From NCBI GenBank assembly GCA_963931925.1, contig OZ007573.1, positions 44,289,124 through 44,353,123 on the forward strand: DNA of 64,000 nucleotides, written 5' to 3'. The notes beneath the pieces are model-generated. The model worked only from the letters and a program-made list of their open reading frames with translations, was not told where the DNA came from and searched no databases. Every line of letters begins with the position of its first letter. The first letter of the stretch is position 1. This document shows, piece by piece, positions 47,146-58,840 of this stretch. The stretch comes from Onchidella celtica (lineage: Eukaryota; Mollusca; Gastropoda; Systellommatophora; Onchidiidae). A program made the position numbers and the translations under genes.

Positions 47146-47482
47146 ATTAGGTCAAAACAAGTTACAACAATGCAATATAACACAAACACTGCTTGCTCGC
47201 AGTCCCCATTTGGGTTACATTTTCCAAAAATTACACCAAGTTCCATTGGTAACTAATATGACATAGCATAAAACCAAAATGTGACTAACACATCATGACT
47301 CTATATCAGCCATCAATTCAGTATTCAATCACAGATGAACTATGTCCCCAATTACAGTACAATACTGCCGTCCTAGAAATTCATCCAGTAGGCAAAAGTA
47401 TGGGTTACAATGCATTTCACTGATAGTGTACTACTTTAAAATACCCTGCTCAGGAAATCGGCACAGACATTTTCTCTGCCTT
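47146..47482 (-). repeat. 3' untranslated region of the host copy, proximal part, and end of RNase H
   Basis: It aligns with 41581 onward of the complete element, including the last codons of pol (VKGRENVCADFLSRVF-like). These are out of frame here because of the upstream frameshift. Confidence 0.85.
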
Positions 47483-48349
47483 TTACGTAGTGAATCCTGA
47501 ATCGATAAGACTGTAAAAATAAACTCCACCGTAATAACTTTGGACTGTCAAACTTGGCAGAGTTCCAAAAACTAATGACCGATGGTCAGTTTGGAGCACA
47601 AACTCCTTTCCATACAAATACAAAGTAAACTTTTTTACAGCCCAAACAATAGCTAAACATTCGCGCTCTGAGACCGAATATTTTGTCTCACGAGGCAATA
47701 GCTTACGACTAGCATATGCCACAGGGTACAACTTTCCCTCGTGTTCCTGCATAAGACTAGCGCCTAATCCGCGATCTGATGCATCAGTTGCTAAGACAAA
47801 CTCTTGGGAAAAATCTGGCAAACATAACACGGGTTTGGAGATAATGACGTTCTTCAAAGAGGTGTACGCTTTCTCCTGCGTTTCATCCCACTGAACTATA
47901 TTGGGCTGACCCTTTCTAAGTAAATCAGACAATGGTGATGCAATCGCTGAAAAGTTAGGAATAAATTCATGGTAATATCCCACTAATCCTAAGAATGCTT
48001 TCACTTCCTTCTTAGTGGTGGGTCTGGGTGCGTCCCGTACCTTACATACATTCTCTTCTAACAGGCCAATCATACCTTCTCCCACTAAGTGTCCAACAAA
48101 GTCTACTTCAGACGTTCCAATCAGACACTTCGATGGTCTTGCAGTTAATCCAGCTTGGTCCATCCTCTGCAGTAAGTCCTTGAGAGTCTTCACATGCTCG
48201 TCGAATGTCTCTGTATGAATCAGCAGGTCGTCCACATATGCTGTCACATTGTTCATTCCACGGATCAATGGCTTTACGATCCTGTTCAGTGTGGCTCCTG
48301 AGTTCATCATCCCAAAAGGCATCCGAATGAATTCATAGTGTTCGCCCAT
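47483..48349 (-). pseudogene. Antisense RT-RNase H fragment, 5'-truncated and frameshifted
   Basis: Native sequence starts at MGEHYEFIRMPFG in the RT palm, continues through YVDDLLIH, the thumb and connection and the RNase H motif ATDASDRGLG, and reaches QTDHRSL. There a net 1-bp loss near 47562-47574 (GAGTTCCAAAAACTAATG versus GAGTTCAAAAACTCTAATG in the intact copy) shifts the frame, and the protein ends about 28 residues later. The open frame extends upstream to 48421, but those codons are antisense LTR, not pol. The first 135 bp duplicate 37238-37372 exactly by eye. Confidence 0.9.
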
Positions 48350-48945
48350 CTGCAAGCTATCCCTTGCCCTCCCCCGTTTTCTTGTTACACTGGTGAGGAT
48401 GTGTTCATTTCTTCTTGACAACCGCTAGAGTGTACTGTACTCCGTGACCTGACCTTCTTCTCCTAGTGAGTAGTTTTTTTCCTCGCTCGCTTGTTGTCAG
48501 GTGTTTTGACTCGTTCAGTAAATATTAGTATGTTCCCGAACATTCGATAACGTTGTGGAAACGAATGTTTACGCCAGATTTGGCCTTGAGTGATGTAACC
48601 TGATGACGTATTGATGCGTGATTGGTTAGTTTGTGCGAGGGCAAAGGTAACGTTTATTTCGGGAACTTTCTGTAGGAATGTTTATATATATAGACCTGTG
48701 TGAGTGGTTGGTGGGGTGAGTAAGTGAGTTTCCTTTTGTGTGGCGTAGATATTTAGTTTCGCTGGTGTCTTCCTAGTAATTTATTGTTCACTATACAGTT
48801 ATTAAACTTTAGTATTATTTAATCTATCGTCGGATCTCGTGTTTATTTATTTTACAGCTGTAATAGTTTCGTTTTCTAAAGGGTTGTAGTTAGATCAACT
48901 AACTCCCCCCTACTATAACGTGCTAGAACAACCTCAGCTGTTACA
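48350..48945 (+). repeat. Right-hand LTR of the composite, missing its first 8 bp
   Basis: It starts at CTGCAAGCTATCCC and ends CTCAGCTGTTACA, in the same orientation as the LTR at 33941. It is fused to antisense RT through a CAT microhomology (GCCCAT/TAGCAT). The bases after the end (GGATCTGC) are not a primer-binding site, so this is a 3' LTR. It carries a 6-bp insertion (CTTCTT-like) and about a dozen substitutions relative to the left LTR. Confidence 0.88.
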
Positions 48946-49607
48946 GGATCTGCAAGCCTCTCTCTATCTCTGATCTTCTATTATGCTTGAACTAATAAGA
49001 TATATTACCATTGGTCACGCCTACTGGTAGGCGCGAACATCAAAAGAGCGCAGCGTGGGCTTTCAAAGGTCAGCCCACTCAGACCTTTCTTTCTAGAGCT
49101 CAGTCAGTCCGTTAGCAAGGACTTCTAGTCTTCAAACCACACAGTTCAGGTACTGGCCAACCGGAGATACTTCACGACACGATGCTTCTGCTCGTCTGTA
49201 TTCACTAACTCTGAACGTTACACGATGTTATATATTATCTAACTACCCAGCAGTGCTAGTCCGCTGGCCCAATTAGTTCAGCTATCTCATAGGTCGAAAC
49301 CTCCCACCATTTTAATTGTAGTAATACGTCTGCACTATTCTACCAGCCAGTTAACGTGCAAAAACTTGTTTAGTCATACTTAACAATGTCAACTAGCCCC
49401 ACCTTGTTTCACCCCTACTCCATTACTTATTAATCACGAACATTAAAACCGACAAGCGTGTCTCTAACAGTTTAACTTTACATTTATTTACTCACCAACT
49501 ATAATTCGCGAGGGCCGTTCAAGGCCACCAGCCAATTTCTCATGGCCCTGGTAAAGCAACAACAACTCACTCTCTGCGTGAGTTTTAACAACACCCGAAT
49601 CATGACA
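48946..49607. other. No feature seen
   Basis: Right flank of the retrotransposon cluster; unique-looking, no long frames. Confidence 0.5.
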
Positions 49608-49705
49608 ATCCATCCATCTATCCACCCACTCGGTTTCTGTCTGTCTGTCTGTTTTTCTGTCTGTCTGTCTCTCTGCCTGTCTGTCTGTCTGTCTGTCTCT
49701 CTTGC
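49608..49705. repeat. (CATC)n and (TCTG)n microsatellite
   Basis: Short CATC units, then about fifteen TCTG units with a few changes. Confidence 0.93.
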
Positions 49706-50743
49706 ACTGTTTTCTTCCATCTGTTCCCTAAAAAAAAAAAAAAGCTACTGAGCACACCACTCCCCCCCCCCCCCCCCACACCACAGCTGCCCAAACCACC
49801 GATTTTTAACTTTCAAGTTTGCAGTCAAATCACGAGCCGTTCGGTCATGGTGACATTCCCTCCACCCCCACCCCACGTTCTTTATCCCATGTATTGTTTT
49901 GGGGCCTAATTCTTTCTCCCTCTGTCGGTCTCTCAACTAATTTTCACAGCTGCATTTTGCTTTCTGTTTCATTTGCATTCATCACGAGCGCCATGTCTCT
50001 GTTTTGTGCTTCTTCTCTAGAGCTTTACTTATAAAGGCACATTGCACGTTTACAGCAATTTTTACAGCTGGAATTGAAACAGATGACCCATTGCTGAATC
50101 ATCCCATAAACTGTTCTTTTATTGTAATTCTAACGATCCCAGAATTTGCGCTGATTGCCGATTTAATTATCCATGCAAGATTAACTTGCAAAATTTGTCT
50201 GATCGATGCCAGAATCGAAACTTGAAACCTGTAATGCGGTGTGTTGGCCTTAAAACACAATTAAGCGTGATCCCGGGATAAAATTATGCGAAATCCTCTG
50301 CTTTCACACTAAGCGAGCGAAAGGGTAATGGGAGACAATTTGTACAATTGGCTGTTACGATTTCACAAAATGAGATAATGATGTGAAAAAAAAAATGCAT
50401 TAGTTAGTTTATCAGCGGCTACGCGTTTCTTGTGCAAGGGTGAGCACTTCGAGAAACAGCAGAAAGATGAACATTCAACGTGTAAAAAAAAAAAAGAATA
50501 GTTTGTGCAGATAGCAGAGAATTTTCTGCCTTCGATCAGTTCAGACGCCACTGATCTTGTAAAGTGTGATTACTTTTTTTTGCTGTCTATCGTGGAGTGA
50601 ATTCGCTGGGATGTTGTAGACTGCTTGTCACATCGGCGTGTTTGTGTAATTCACTTCTCCATCCACTAGTCCGTCCGTCCGTCTGTCCATCCATTTCCAT
50701 CCCTCAGTTTGAAATCCATACGTTTACGCAACTATAAGAGATA

Positions 50744-50782
<39 letters not shown>

Positions 50783-51753
50783 TAGACAGACAGACAGTTC
50801 ATGTTAACGGTTATTTACCTGATTTGTACAGAACACAACTGGGATTCCGTTAAGACAAAACGATAAGTAAAGAACTTCCACTAACAGACACTGTGAAGAA
50901 GACCCAAAACTTAGCAACTAAGCGTCAAATCCACACCATAATTATATCGATGTAATGTTTTAGCTCCGTTCTTGGTCAGGCGATGAAAAATACTGTACGT
51001 TTTCACTGTTTTCTAATTTTAACTATTTTGATACCTGAAAGTATCATTCTCCAAGCACTGTCGGTTTTTTTTTTCTCTCGCCACAGGTGGCGCACTTCTC
51101 TGAGAGTTTAGGTTGTTCTAACAGGGTCTTTACTAAATATGACAGCCAGTGGGAAGCGCCAGAGGACACCAGATCTACATCAGGTTAGGTAAACCATAGT
51201 CAAATAGGCAGAATCCAGACTCACACCTGTCCGGTAATCTCCCTTCGAATATAATGTCTAAGTTTGTGGAGGGGGAAACTCGCATGCCAAAACCGTCCAG
51301 GTTGATTCCCTATGGCCGCATCCAAATCTTTTAGCGACAAAAAGCGGCTGAAACGGTACACAAAGTATTTAACACTGCAGTGACAACATTGGTTTTAGGT
51401 AGCCTACAGGTGTTCCGGTTTGTCAGGAATAGTTCACAGTTACTAGGTAAGCTAAAAAGTTTCCCTGTGGGTGCTTAAAAGTATGCATGTAGGCTACTAG
51501 TGGCCGTGTGTTTCCACAAATACTCTGAAAAACTCTGTTTAAAGTATAAAAGTTTGCTCATCACACAGTATATTCGAAATTTGATAGGAACGTTTTTGGG
51601 TTTTCTAAATTGCTTCAGATATTGAGGACCGAAACAACATTTTTAAAATGTTACTATTTCTACTGTGTTGTCGCTGTTGTTTTCAGAGACCCGAGACCCA
51701 CGAGTCACAGTGCCTTTGATTTCCCCACTGATTCTCATCTCCATCCCCTACTC
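49706..51753. other. No gene seen
   Basis: Contains a short GACA array (listed separately), C and A runs, and short frames without motifs. Confidence 0.45.
50745..50797. repeat. (GACA)n microsatellite
   Basis: Thirteen units with one GATA. Confidence 0.95.
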
Positions 51754-52171
51754 CAGGCGTGCTCAACCAGTCGGTCGCGATCTACCGGTCGATCTTCAAG
51801 TGCTTGGCAGTCGATCGCGGGATGAATGTAGGACACACCCGCGAGGTATATAATATATATATATTTATTTGACTTTGTATTTTGGCGGGTCGTTTTTCTT
51901 GGATGTGGCGGGTTTGTGTTAGTTTTTTCTTCTTTTGTCCTTGTGAGTGTGGCGGATTGAAAATAAAACATGTGGCAGGACAGCAAAAGTTTACCTGGCA
52001 ACACTGAAACCGCCATTATGGATGCGGGATAATCGACATTTGACGATAGGCACACCAGCATAGGTTCGGTTTCTTCAATTTTTTGTTTCAGGGCTTCGCC
52101 AGACTGGTAGAGCTCCAAAGGCTGGGAAATGTAAAAGTAGAACCTATGCCAAAAAAGGTTGAGCACCCCTG
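51754..52171. mobile_element. Nonautonomous hAT-like DNA transposon
   Basis: The termini are CAGGCGTGCTCAACC and, inverted, CAGGGGTGCTCAACC, the typical hAT terminal form. Near the left end is GATCTACCGGTCGATC, common in hAT elements. The flanks CCCTACTC (51746-51753) and GCCTACTC (52172-52179) form an 8-bp target duplication with one mismatch, the size expected for hAT. No transposase is encoded in its 418 bp; the 143-residue minus-strand open frame across it has no recognisable domain. Confidence 0.82.
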
Positions 52172-52179
52172 GCCTACTC

Positions 52180-53888
52180 TATTCCGTCCCTCTCCCAAAC
52201 CCTCCTAGGGCACCTGATCTCCACTCCATTCTCAGAATTTGAACTACCATAATGTTTTCATTAAACAAAGCCACAATGAACGCATCTGAGATCTTGAGTA
52301 CGAAATTCAACTCTCTCAGGTCGGGTGAGGCCGCCCCCGAGGAACGACACGGCTACGTGCATTGCACGTGCTGACCTCTAAGCCCTGGGATCAGTAAAAA
52401 AGGAGGGAGACAGACGGGCGGAAGGAGGGAGGGGGGGGGGGGGAAACAACGTATGAGTCATAGATCTTATCGATCATGGTGTCATATTATAATTTTATCT
52501 TGAGGCCCAGAGTTCATTTTGGGATCTTTCTAAAAACTGGATTAGAGAACCTCATTTCATTCGTACCAGACAGAGTGGCATAGCATGGGCGGGACCACAG
52601 GGGCGGATGCTCTAGGCGCAAAACTCGTCGGATGGGTTGGGGGGGGGGGGGGGGGATAAAATTTCAAAACTATAAAACTATCACTGTTTCAACTGCCGGT
52701 TGTGACAAAAAATTTCTGAAAACTTAAATTAATCAAAACGTATCGGAAATCTACAATGAGCCAAGAAATACATGAGTAACCTGGCAAGAGGTTTGAATCC
52801 AGATTTCAACGCTGTTATTGACAGATTCGCATAAACCAGGGGATTTTAAATAAATTTGAGTATACCTGCATTACATTTACTTTAACTACATTAATATTTT
52901 CTTAATAATTATACAATGCACGTGTTTTGTTGGGTTTTTTTTAGGGGGGTGGGGGGGGGGGGGGCTAAGGCGCTCAATGCTTGACTGGTGGAGGGGACAC
53001 AGAGTGTGCTAACGGCCCAAGGGCCAGGGGTTACATTACCTGTCTTACCACAGGTTCTGGGCAAACCCACGCTACACCACTGAGTCAAGGCGGGGGAGGT
53101 TACCAGCCGTTCTAACATAGTTACCCTCAATAGATTATTACCCGCCCTTGACAGAGACAGAGAGGATTAGGAATGAAAACACAAGAGAAAGAAAAATTAA
53201 CAGAACAGGCACGCGGGCTGATTTCGAAAGCAGTCAGAGAGAATCTGCAATGCAAACTTAATTATCTCGGGAACATAATAAATTATATTCAAGATTTTTA
53301 AAAAAACTGTGTGAATAGAAACTTATTCCCCCCCCCCCCCCACCCCCCACCCCCCCCCCCCCAATTCCTTTGGGTGGGGGGAAGACTGTTAATAGCAAAC
53401 AGGCTAAGGTTTTTCACCTGTGTCACACATAACAATGCCTCGTGTGTTCATAATTCCTAGACTTTGTCTACAAAGAAAGAGAATTAATAATGTTTTTAAC
53501 CCCTTTCTTATAAAACGCTTAGTGACAGTTACAGTGTATTACTTTCCCCTCGTCTTGACACTAATCCTACAGATTTTCAACATTAAGCCACCATTCTGAA
53601 AATCCATTCATTTTGCAAATTACCTTTTCTGAACACATGAGTCCCTTGGCCCAAGAAACCCAATATCTTGTATAATGTTTGATAATGAGAGCAAACACTC
53701 AAGGTATTCACTGTAGATAATCGACAGACGGGGTTGTATTGAGACCACCAATGAAAGGAGAGGACATGGAAACAGAATGAAGTACAAACACACACAAATT
53801 ATAACAACGAGACTTCAAAACTCAGTCAACAGTTGAGTTCTAAAAAAGAGAAAATTGAGTGTGTCTCTGTATTACCAGATGTGTCACC
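52180..53888. other. No gene; homopolymer-rich
   Basis: Long G runs at about 52431, 52639 and 52945 and a C-rich run at 53330-53362. Frames have no motifs. Confidence 0.45.
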
Positions 53889-53893
53889 CTAAA

Positions 53894-54042
53894 GCCCGGC
53901 GCGCACTATCCCGTTTTGCCTGCTGCACGGCGTGCAAACGCAGATTTTTGCTTGCTTGGCAAAGAGTTTACCGTGCTGCACGCCACGCGAAAGATTGCTT
54001 GCATTGAACGGGTGGTTAATTTTAACATAGTGCGCGCCGGGC
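53894..54042. mobile_element. MITE-like element with perfect 15-bp inverted ends
   Basis: The ends are GCCCGGCGCGCACTA and its exact reverse complement at 54028-54042. CTAAA on both sides (53889-53893, 54043-54047) is a possible 5-bp target duplication. The interior is partly palindromic (GCTGCACGGCGTGC / GTGCTGCACGCCACGC). No coding capacity. Confidence 0.75.
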
Positions 54043-54047
54043 CTAAA

Positions 54048-54297
54048 GAAGAAAGATACAGTAGATAGTTTTTGCCCTCAGCAAAACACTTTAGCTAGAT
54101 GTGTGCCATATTTCACTGAGGTTCCTGACCATCTCACTTCATGTGTAGGCCTAACTGTTATTGACTTTATTGAGTTATGATATAAAAATGTTTTGTAATG
54201 ATGCGTAAGATGTGTGTACGATGTATATGTTCTTAAACGCTCTATGAAAGAGAATTTCCCTCATGGAACAATATTCTTATCTGATCCTGTCTTACCT
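54048..54297 (+). repeat. Dispersed repeat resembling a LINE 3' tail, copy 2
   Basis: Partner of 31750-32008. It starts directly beside the MITE ending at 54042, so the MITE may have inserted at its upstream part. Confidence 0.5.
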
Positions 54298-54955
54298 TAT
54301 CTAAACTTAACTTGCCATCCCTGAATTTTCCAGCCCTCATATTCTTTATTAAGTGGACAGTTTCAACAAATATGGATAGCCTTTACATGGTAGTCTTTCT
54401 CGTCACGAAGAACAGTTACATATTGTTTGTTTATTTCCACTTCGAGAGCCATTTGCTTTTCTGGCATCTTCTCATAGTTGTAAATGAAGAACATTTCTCT
54501 TGCTAAAATGCTTGCCTTTTTTTGTTTTTTTCATCCCTCTTCATTAAGCGGACTTAAGACGCACAGCACTACTCAGACACACACGGCTCATGTCCGTCAA
54601 CACAATCAACAAAGCATCAATACTTCTCTTCTTCAACAACTTCCGAATGCTCGCACAGCTTTACACAGAAAGATGTCAGCCTCATAAGGTACTTATCATT
54701 CGCTCCACAAGATAAGGGACGCATTAGATCGTAAGCTTTGCGAGGCACAAAAACCAAATCTTTGTCACGACACGATCTGACTCCCTAATACCGTACGGTC
54801 CGTATTTGTCATCATGTCTACTGCACCACTGGATTCCATGAACACATCAAAGTCGGAACGTCATCGATCAGTTACAACCCTGGTCATCTTACAAAAAGAA
54901 AACAGAAAAAAAGCTGGTAATTTTTGGTGTCAGCGGCTTGAAAGGGAAGCAATTG

Positions 54956-55056
54956 TTAGGGGACCGTAGTGTAATTTCAAAGCCAAATAGGGACAATACT
55001 CATGTGTGTTCTCTGTTGAACTATAGCTTACACTGTAAAGTACCACGGTCCACTAA
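54956..55056. mobile_element. Short MITE, TTAGGGGACCG family
   Basis: The ends TTAGGGGACCGTAGTG and, inverted, TTAGTGGACCGTGGTA enclose 101 bp. The same end, TTAGGGGACCGTGGTG, occurs once more at 22490. Confidence 0.45.
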
Positions 55057-56810
55057 AAACAGGTGAATAATAATGACCTGGATAATTTCGACCCAGCACA
55101 AAAAACACCTGAAATTTTAACGATCTTTTTCCCCCTACACAAAAACCTTGGCGTGCATTATTGGCGTTCAATTTCACAAACACGAAACATAATCGATGCT
55201 TTTCAATACATGACAAATGGAGCGCAAGCCGTGATTGCAGTAAAGAAAAAAACAACAAAAACAATGTTTACATCTGAAAACAAACCGATAAATTAAAAGA
55301 AAAATGTTTTCTGTTTAATCCTGACATTATCCAGCAGAAAAATCAGACTGCGTTCAGCTGTGATAGATTAGTTTTCCAAGTGGGTGCACCGAGGCCACTC
55401 CATATTTTCCCTTCGCCTCTTTAATGTTGTTTCGTTATTTTCTTTTTTATTTTCATTTTATTTAGGCACCGCCTGAGGAAATCCGCTGATGTTCCAGAGA
55501 AATCATTGTTACAATAGAGTGAAGAGACAAATTTTCAGGTTGTTTCCATCAATATTATCTCAATAAAATGACAACCAACAACATTTTAATCTGTTTCCAT
55601 TTACAAAATACTTACTGGATTGTCACCGTCTCATTATTTTGGTTAGGGGCCCCATTAACTTTTCTCACCAAGTATTTTATATTTTTAAATGTTTATTTAT
55701 ACGAATAAAAGGAGGCCCATCTAAGGTTTATACGACTTTTCTTCCCTATCATAAAGAAAACAAATAGCCTGTTATATTCTAGGTCAGGTTTGAAGTTGCT
55801 AATAAAATATATTTGCTCTGCCCAGGTTCAGGTTTAATAAAAGAAAGACACTTGGCGTTAAATGTTGAAATAGTGGTTCTGAGCGACACTTGTCAAGTAC
55901 ATGTAAAAACATAATAATGCTTGTCTTTGAATAATGTTAGTTTTAAATTTGATTAAGTTTGTTTTCCCAGTAGAGTAGGTAGGGCGCTCTCCATGGTGGA
56001 AAATCCTTTTGCATTCAGGATTTGTGAGTGCTTTGCAATCTCTAAAGACAGAAAACATTGAAGTTTGTTAAAATATGAAAACAACAACAACAACAACAAC
56101 AAAAAAAAAAAACAACTCGTCGACGATCGGGGTTGATTATGAAAAGTTTTGTTCATCAAAGCAGGCACACTCTGCCATTTACAGCCATCAATAAATAAAC
56201 AATTATTGCACGACAGCTATTGTGAACATATCTTTAATGTACTCTCGGTGTTAAATAAAGACAAAATTTATTGATCATCTTAAGTTATTTGTTGTCATCA
56301 CATTCGGCTAAGATCTAGCAGGAATTGTTTAAAATTCTTCATACGCTGCTGATGTCTATCAGGAATGATCGATTATTCAGTCTCCCAGTGGGCTTTCTCT
56401 TCTTGGGAAGTCATCAATGCATCCGTTGTATGAATCTGAAAGGCAGGACTCCATTTTGGCTCATTTCTTTTTATGTCAATGGCCGCGCTCTTAGAACAAA
56501 TTGAATGCAGTTCAGCTTTGTTCGCGCATTTGCAAGCATGACACTGGATGTTTTCGAATGTTTCTTTTTTCAAATCCACGACATTTCAGTGTGCTGGATC
56601 CCTACAGCCCACAGCCAAACAGATCGAAGGATGTAAACAATTGCAGGCTCAGAAATGACTTTAGGTCGATATCCCTTGCTGTAGAGACTGCAGAATAATA
56701 TGCTGAACACACGGGCAGACTGCAGCTATCCAAAGCAGTTTGTACACGGCAATAAAGAATGGCAGTTCCTTTAAATTCTGTACAAATATTCGCCAGCCAG
56801 ATTTCGTACA
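55057..56810. other. No gene seen
   Basis: AT-rich, with a CAA/A run near 56082-56112. Confidence 0.45.
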
Positions 56811-57009
56811 TACCACAGCCTGTAACAGTACGGAAACTCGACGCCTAAGATTGACGTCAAACGAATAACATCGTTCCTATTCAGACCCGATGGTTATGGC
56901 GTTTGCATGATGTCGATTTGAAGTAGAAAACCTGCCCCTACGGTAATCCTACCAATCTTATGGAAATCCAATATGTCTCCGTTGGTCTGATATAGGGATG
57001 CCGCCTGGG
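56811..57009. mobile_element. Fifth copy of the CCCAGCC repeat, inverted
   Basis: Read on the minus strand it starts CCCAGGCGGCATCCC, contains AAGATTGGTAGGATTACCGT followed by a run with GGAACGATGTTATTC, and ends near CAGGCTGTGG. It is the reverse orientation of the other copies. Confidence 0.55.
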
Positions 57010-57651
57010 AAGATTCTACAGTTGCCAAACAAAATGTGAGCATCATTAAGGTTTCATATTACCTCTCTGACATCCTACGCCACTTCCCGGCAACCTGGGC
57101 TGATGATTTATTTCATGCCTTAAGCCACGATGCTGAAGTGGGCAAGTTGCGCATTGAGTGATCATCGATTTTCTCGTAGCTGCACCATCTTGTTTCCTGG
57201 TATTGTCATTATTTCTGTGACAGAAATTGAATTATGGCAGACCAAGGAAGATTTCTTGATGTGGCCGCTCAGTACGATCTTGCAGACCAGGATTAAGGGT
57301 TGGATGCAAACATTAAAAAAAAAGAAAAGAGTGTCCATAAATATAAGACTGGAGGCAGGCGAGTGTCTGGGATTGGGGTTGTTTAAATGCATATATGGTT
57401 TTTGATGAGATCTATAGTATGATGTGGCAGGCCAGGATTAAGAGTTGGATACAGGAAAACGGAAAGAGTGTCGATAAATAAAGTATAAAAAAAGACTTGA
57501 GGCAGGCGAGGGTCTGGAACTGGGTTTGTGGTTTAGATCTATATGGTTTTCAATGATATGTTAAGACTGACCACATTGAACATACTGTCATCAAGGCATG
57601 GCTCATTAAATGTTAAATTCACACCAAACAAGAGAGAAGGGGGTGGGGGGG
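57010..57651. other. No gene; possible small duplication
   Basis: CAGGATTAAG(G/A)GTTGGAT(G/A)CA followed by GTGTC(C/G)ATAAATA and GGAGGCAGGCGAG(T/G)GTCTGG-type text occurs at about 57290-57370 and 57430-57515, a degenerate tandem duplication. Confidence 0.5.
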
Positions 57652-57956
57652 TGGGGGGGGGGGCGAGAGACAGACAGAGAGATAGAGAGAGAGAAATTGA
57701 GAGCGAGAGAGAGAGAGATTGATGGACAGAAAATAGGGAAAGAGTGAGAGAGAGAAAGAGAGAGAGAGTAAGAGAGAAAGAGAAAGTGAGAGTGAGAGAG
57801 AGAGAAAGAGAGAGAGAGAGACTGAGACAGAGAGAGAAAGAGAGAGAGGGAGTAAGAGAGAGAGTGAAAGGGCGAGAGAGAGACTGAGACACACACAGAC
57901 AGAGACAGACAGACAAACAGAGACCGACGCACACACACATACACACTGAAATAGAA

Positions 57957-57999
<43 letters not shown>

Positions 58000-58033
58000 G
58001 AGAGAGAGAGAGAGAGAGAGACAGAGGACGAGA
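57652..58033. repeat. GA-rich tract
   Basis: Purine-rich GAGA preceded by a poly-G run and interrupted by GACA and ACAC units. Confidence 0.93.
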
Positions 58034-58419
58034 GAGGAGGACTCTCTAGTCACTGATCCCCCGTCTGTTCTGTTCAGTACAATTTCATTAGAATAACAAT
58101 TTAATTTGTTTGATTCAATCTGTTAGGTTTTCTGATAATTTTTTGTTGTTGTAAATTTGGTGAGCTGATGTTTGGTTTCCTAATTAATTATTACTGTTGT
58201 AATGCTATCCAAATGCAAACTTCTTTCATCTTTTGCTACATTGTAACTTTGATTATCAGGATGCAAGAACGATTTCCAGATAACAAAGGCTTATCACTGG
58301 ACCAATCTGATGTCTCTATGTACATCTAATTCTAAGCAAAGTATTTTTATCATGCAAAGGTCTTCATCCAAGCATGACGGGTGTTCAATACGTTATAGTT
58401 TTATAATCTATATTATGAA

Positions 58420-58803
58420 AGAGACAGACAGACAGACAAACAGGAAAGGACTGAGAGTGAAAGAAAGAATGCGGGAGGGACAGACCACCAGACAGAAAGA
58501 CAGTTAGAGGCGGGTAGAGGGAGAGAGAGAAAGAGAAAAAGAGAAAGAGGGAACACCACGAGAAGGAGAGAAGAATAGACAGGCAGACAGGCAGACGAAC
58601 GGACAGACATACAGTCAGAAAAACAAACAGGCAAGGACTGAGAGAAAGAAAGAGAGTGAGAGAGGGACTGGCGGGCGGACAGAAAGACGACTAGGCAGAA
58701 AACCAGACAGAGACAGACAAACAGACAGACTCACAGGCAGTCAGACAGAGATAGACAGACAAACAGAAGGGGCATACACACATACACAGAGAGAGAGGGG
58801 GAG

Positions 58804-58838
<35 letters not shown>

Positions 58839-58840
58839 GA
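58420..58840. repeat. Mixed GACA and GA-rich tract
   Basis: GACAGACA blocks alternate with GAGA. ACAGGCA(A)AGGACTGAGAGAAAGAAAG-type sequence is repeated at about 58440 and 58628, so part is a larger duplication. Confidence 0.88.

Larger units (their letters stand above)
33941..48945. mobile_element. Older rearranged copy of the same retrotransposon hosting the nested element
   Basis: A composite bounded by plus-strand LTRs at both ends. In plus order it holds an LTR (33941-34536); leader, gag, protease and most of integrase in sense (34537-37237); antisense RT back to protease (37238-39859); a 22-bp flipped filler (39860-39881); the antisense start of an LTR (39882-40020); antisense 3' untranslated region (40021-40498, continuing at 47146); the nested complete element; antisense RNase H and RT (about 47437-48349); and a final LTR (48350-48945). 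Without the nested copy and its duplicated target it is about 8.36 kb, longer than the 6.6-kb standard. The outer flanks (CTGTG on the left, GGATC on the right) do not form a target duplication, so the two ends may not come from one simple insertion. No part encodes a complete Pol. An assembly mis-join is possible. Confidence 0.85.

Noticed and set aside
33941..48945. Clean autointegration of the element into itself
   Set aside because: The junctions do not fall at LTR tips and lack short target duplications; template switching or inversion fits better.
33936..48950. Target-site duplication for the outer composite
   Set aside because: CTGTG on the left and GGATC on the right do not match.
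53000..53160. Degenerate SINE head (GGGGACACAGAGTGTGCTAACGG)
   Set aside because: Slight resemblance to the A-box region but no B box and no family body downstream.
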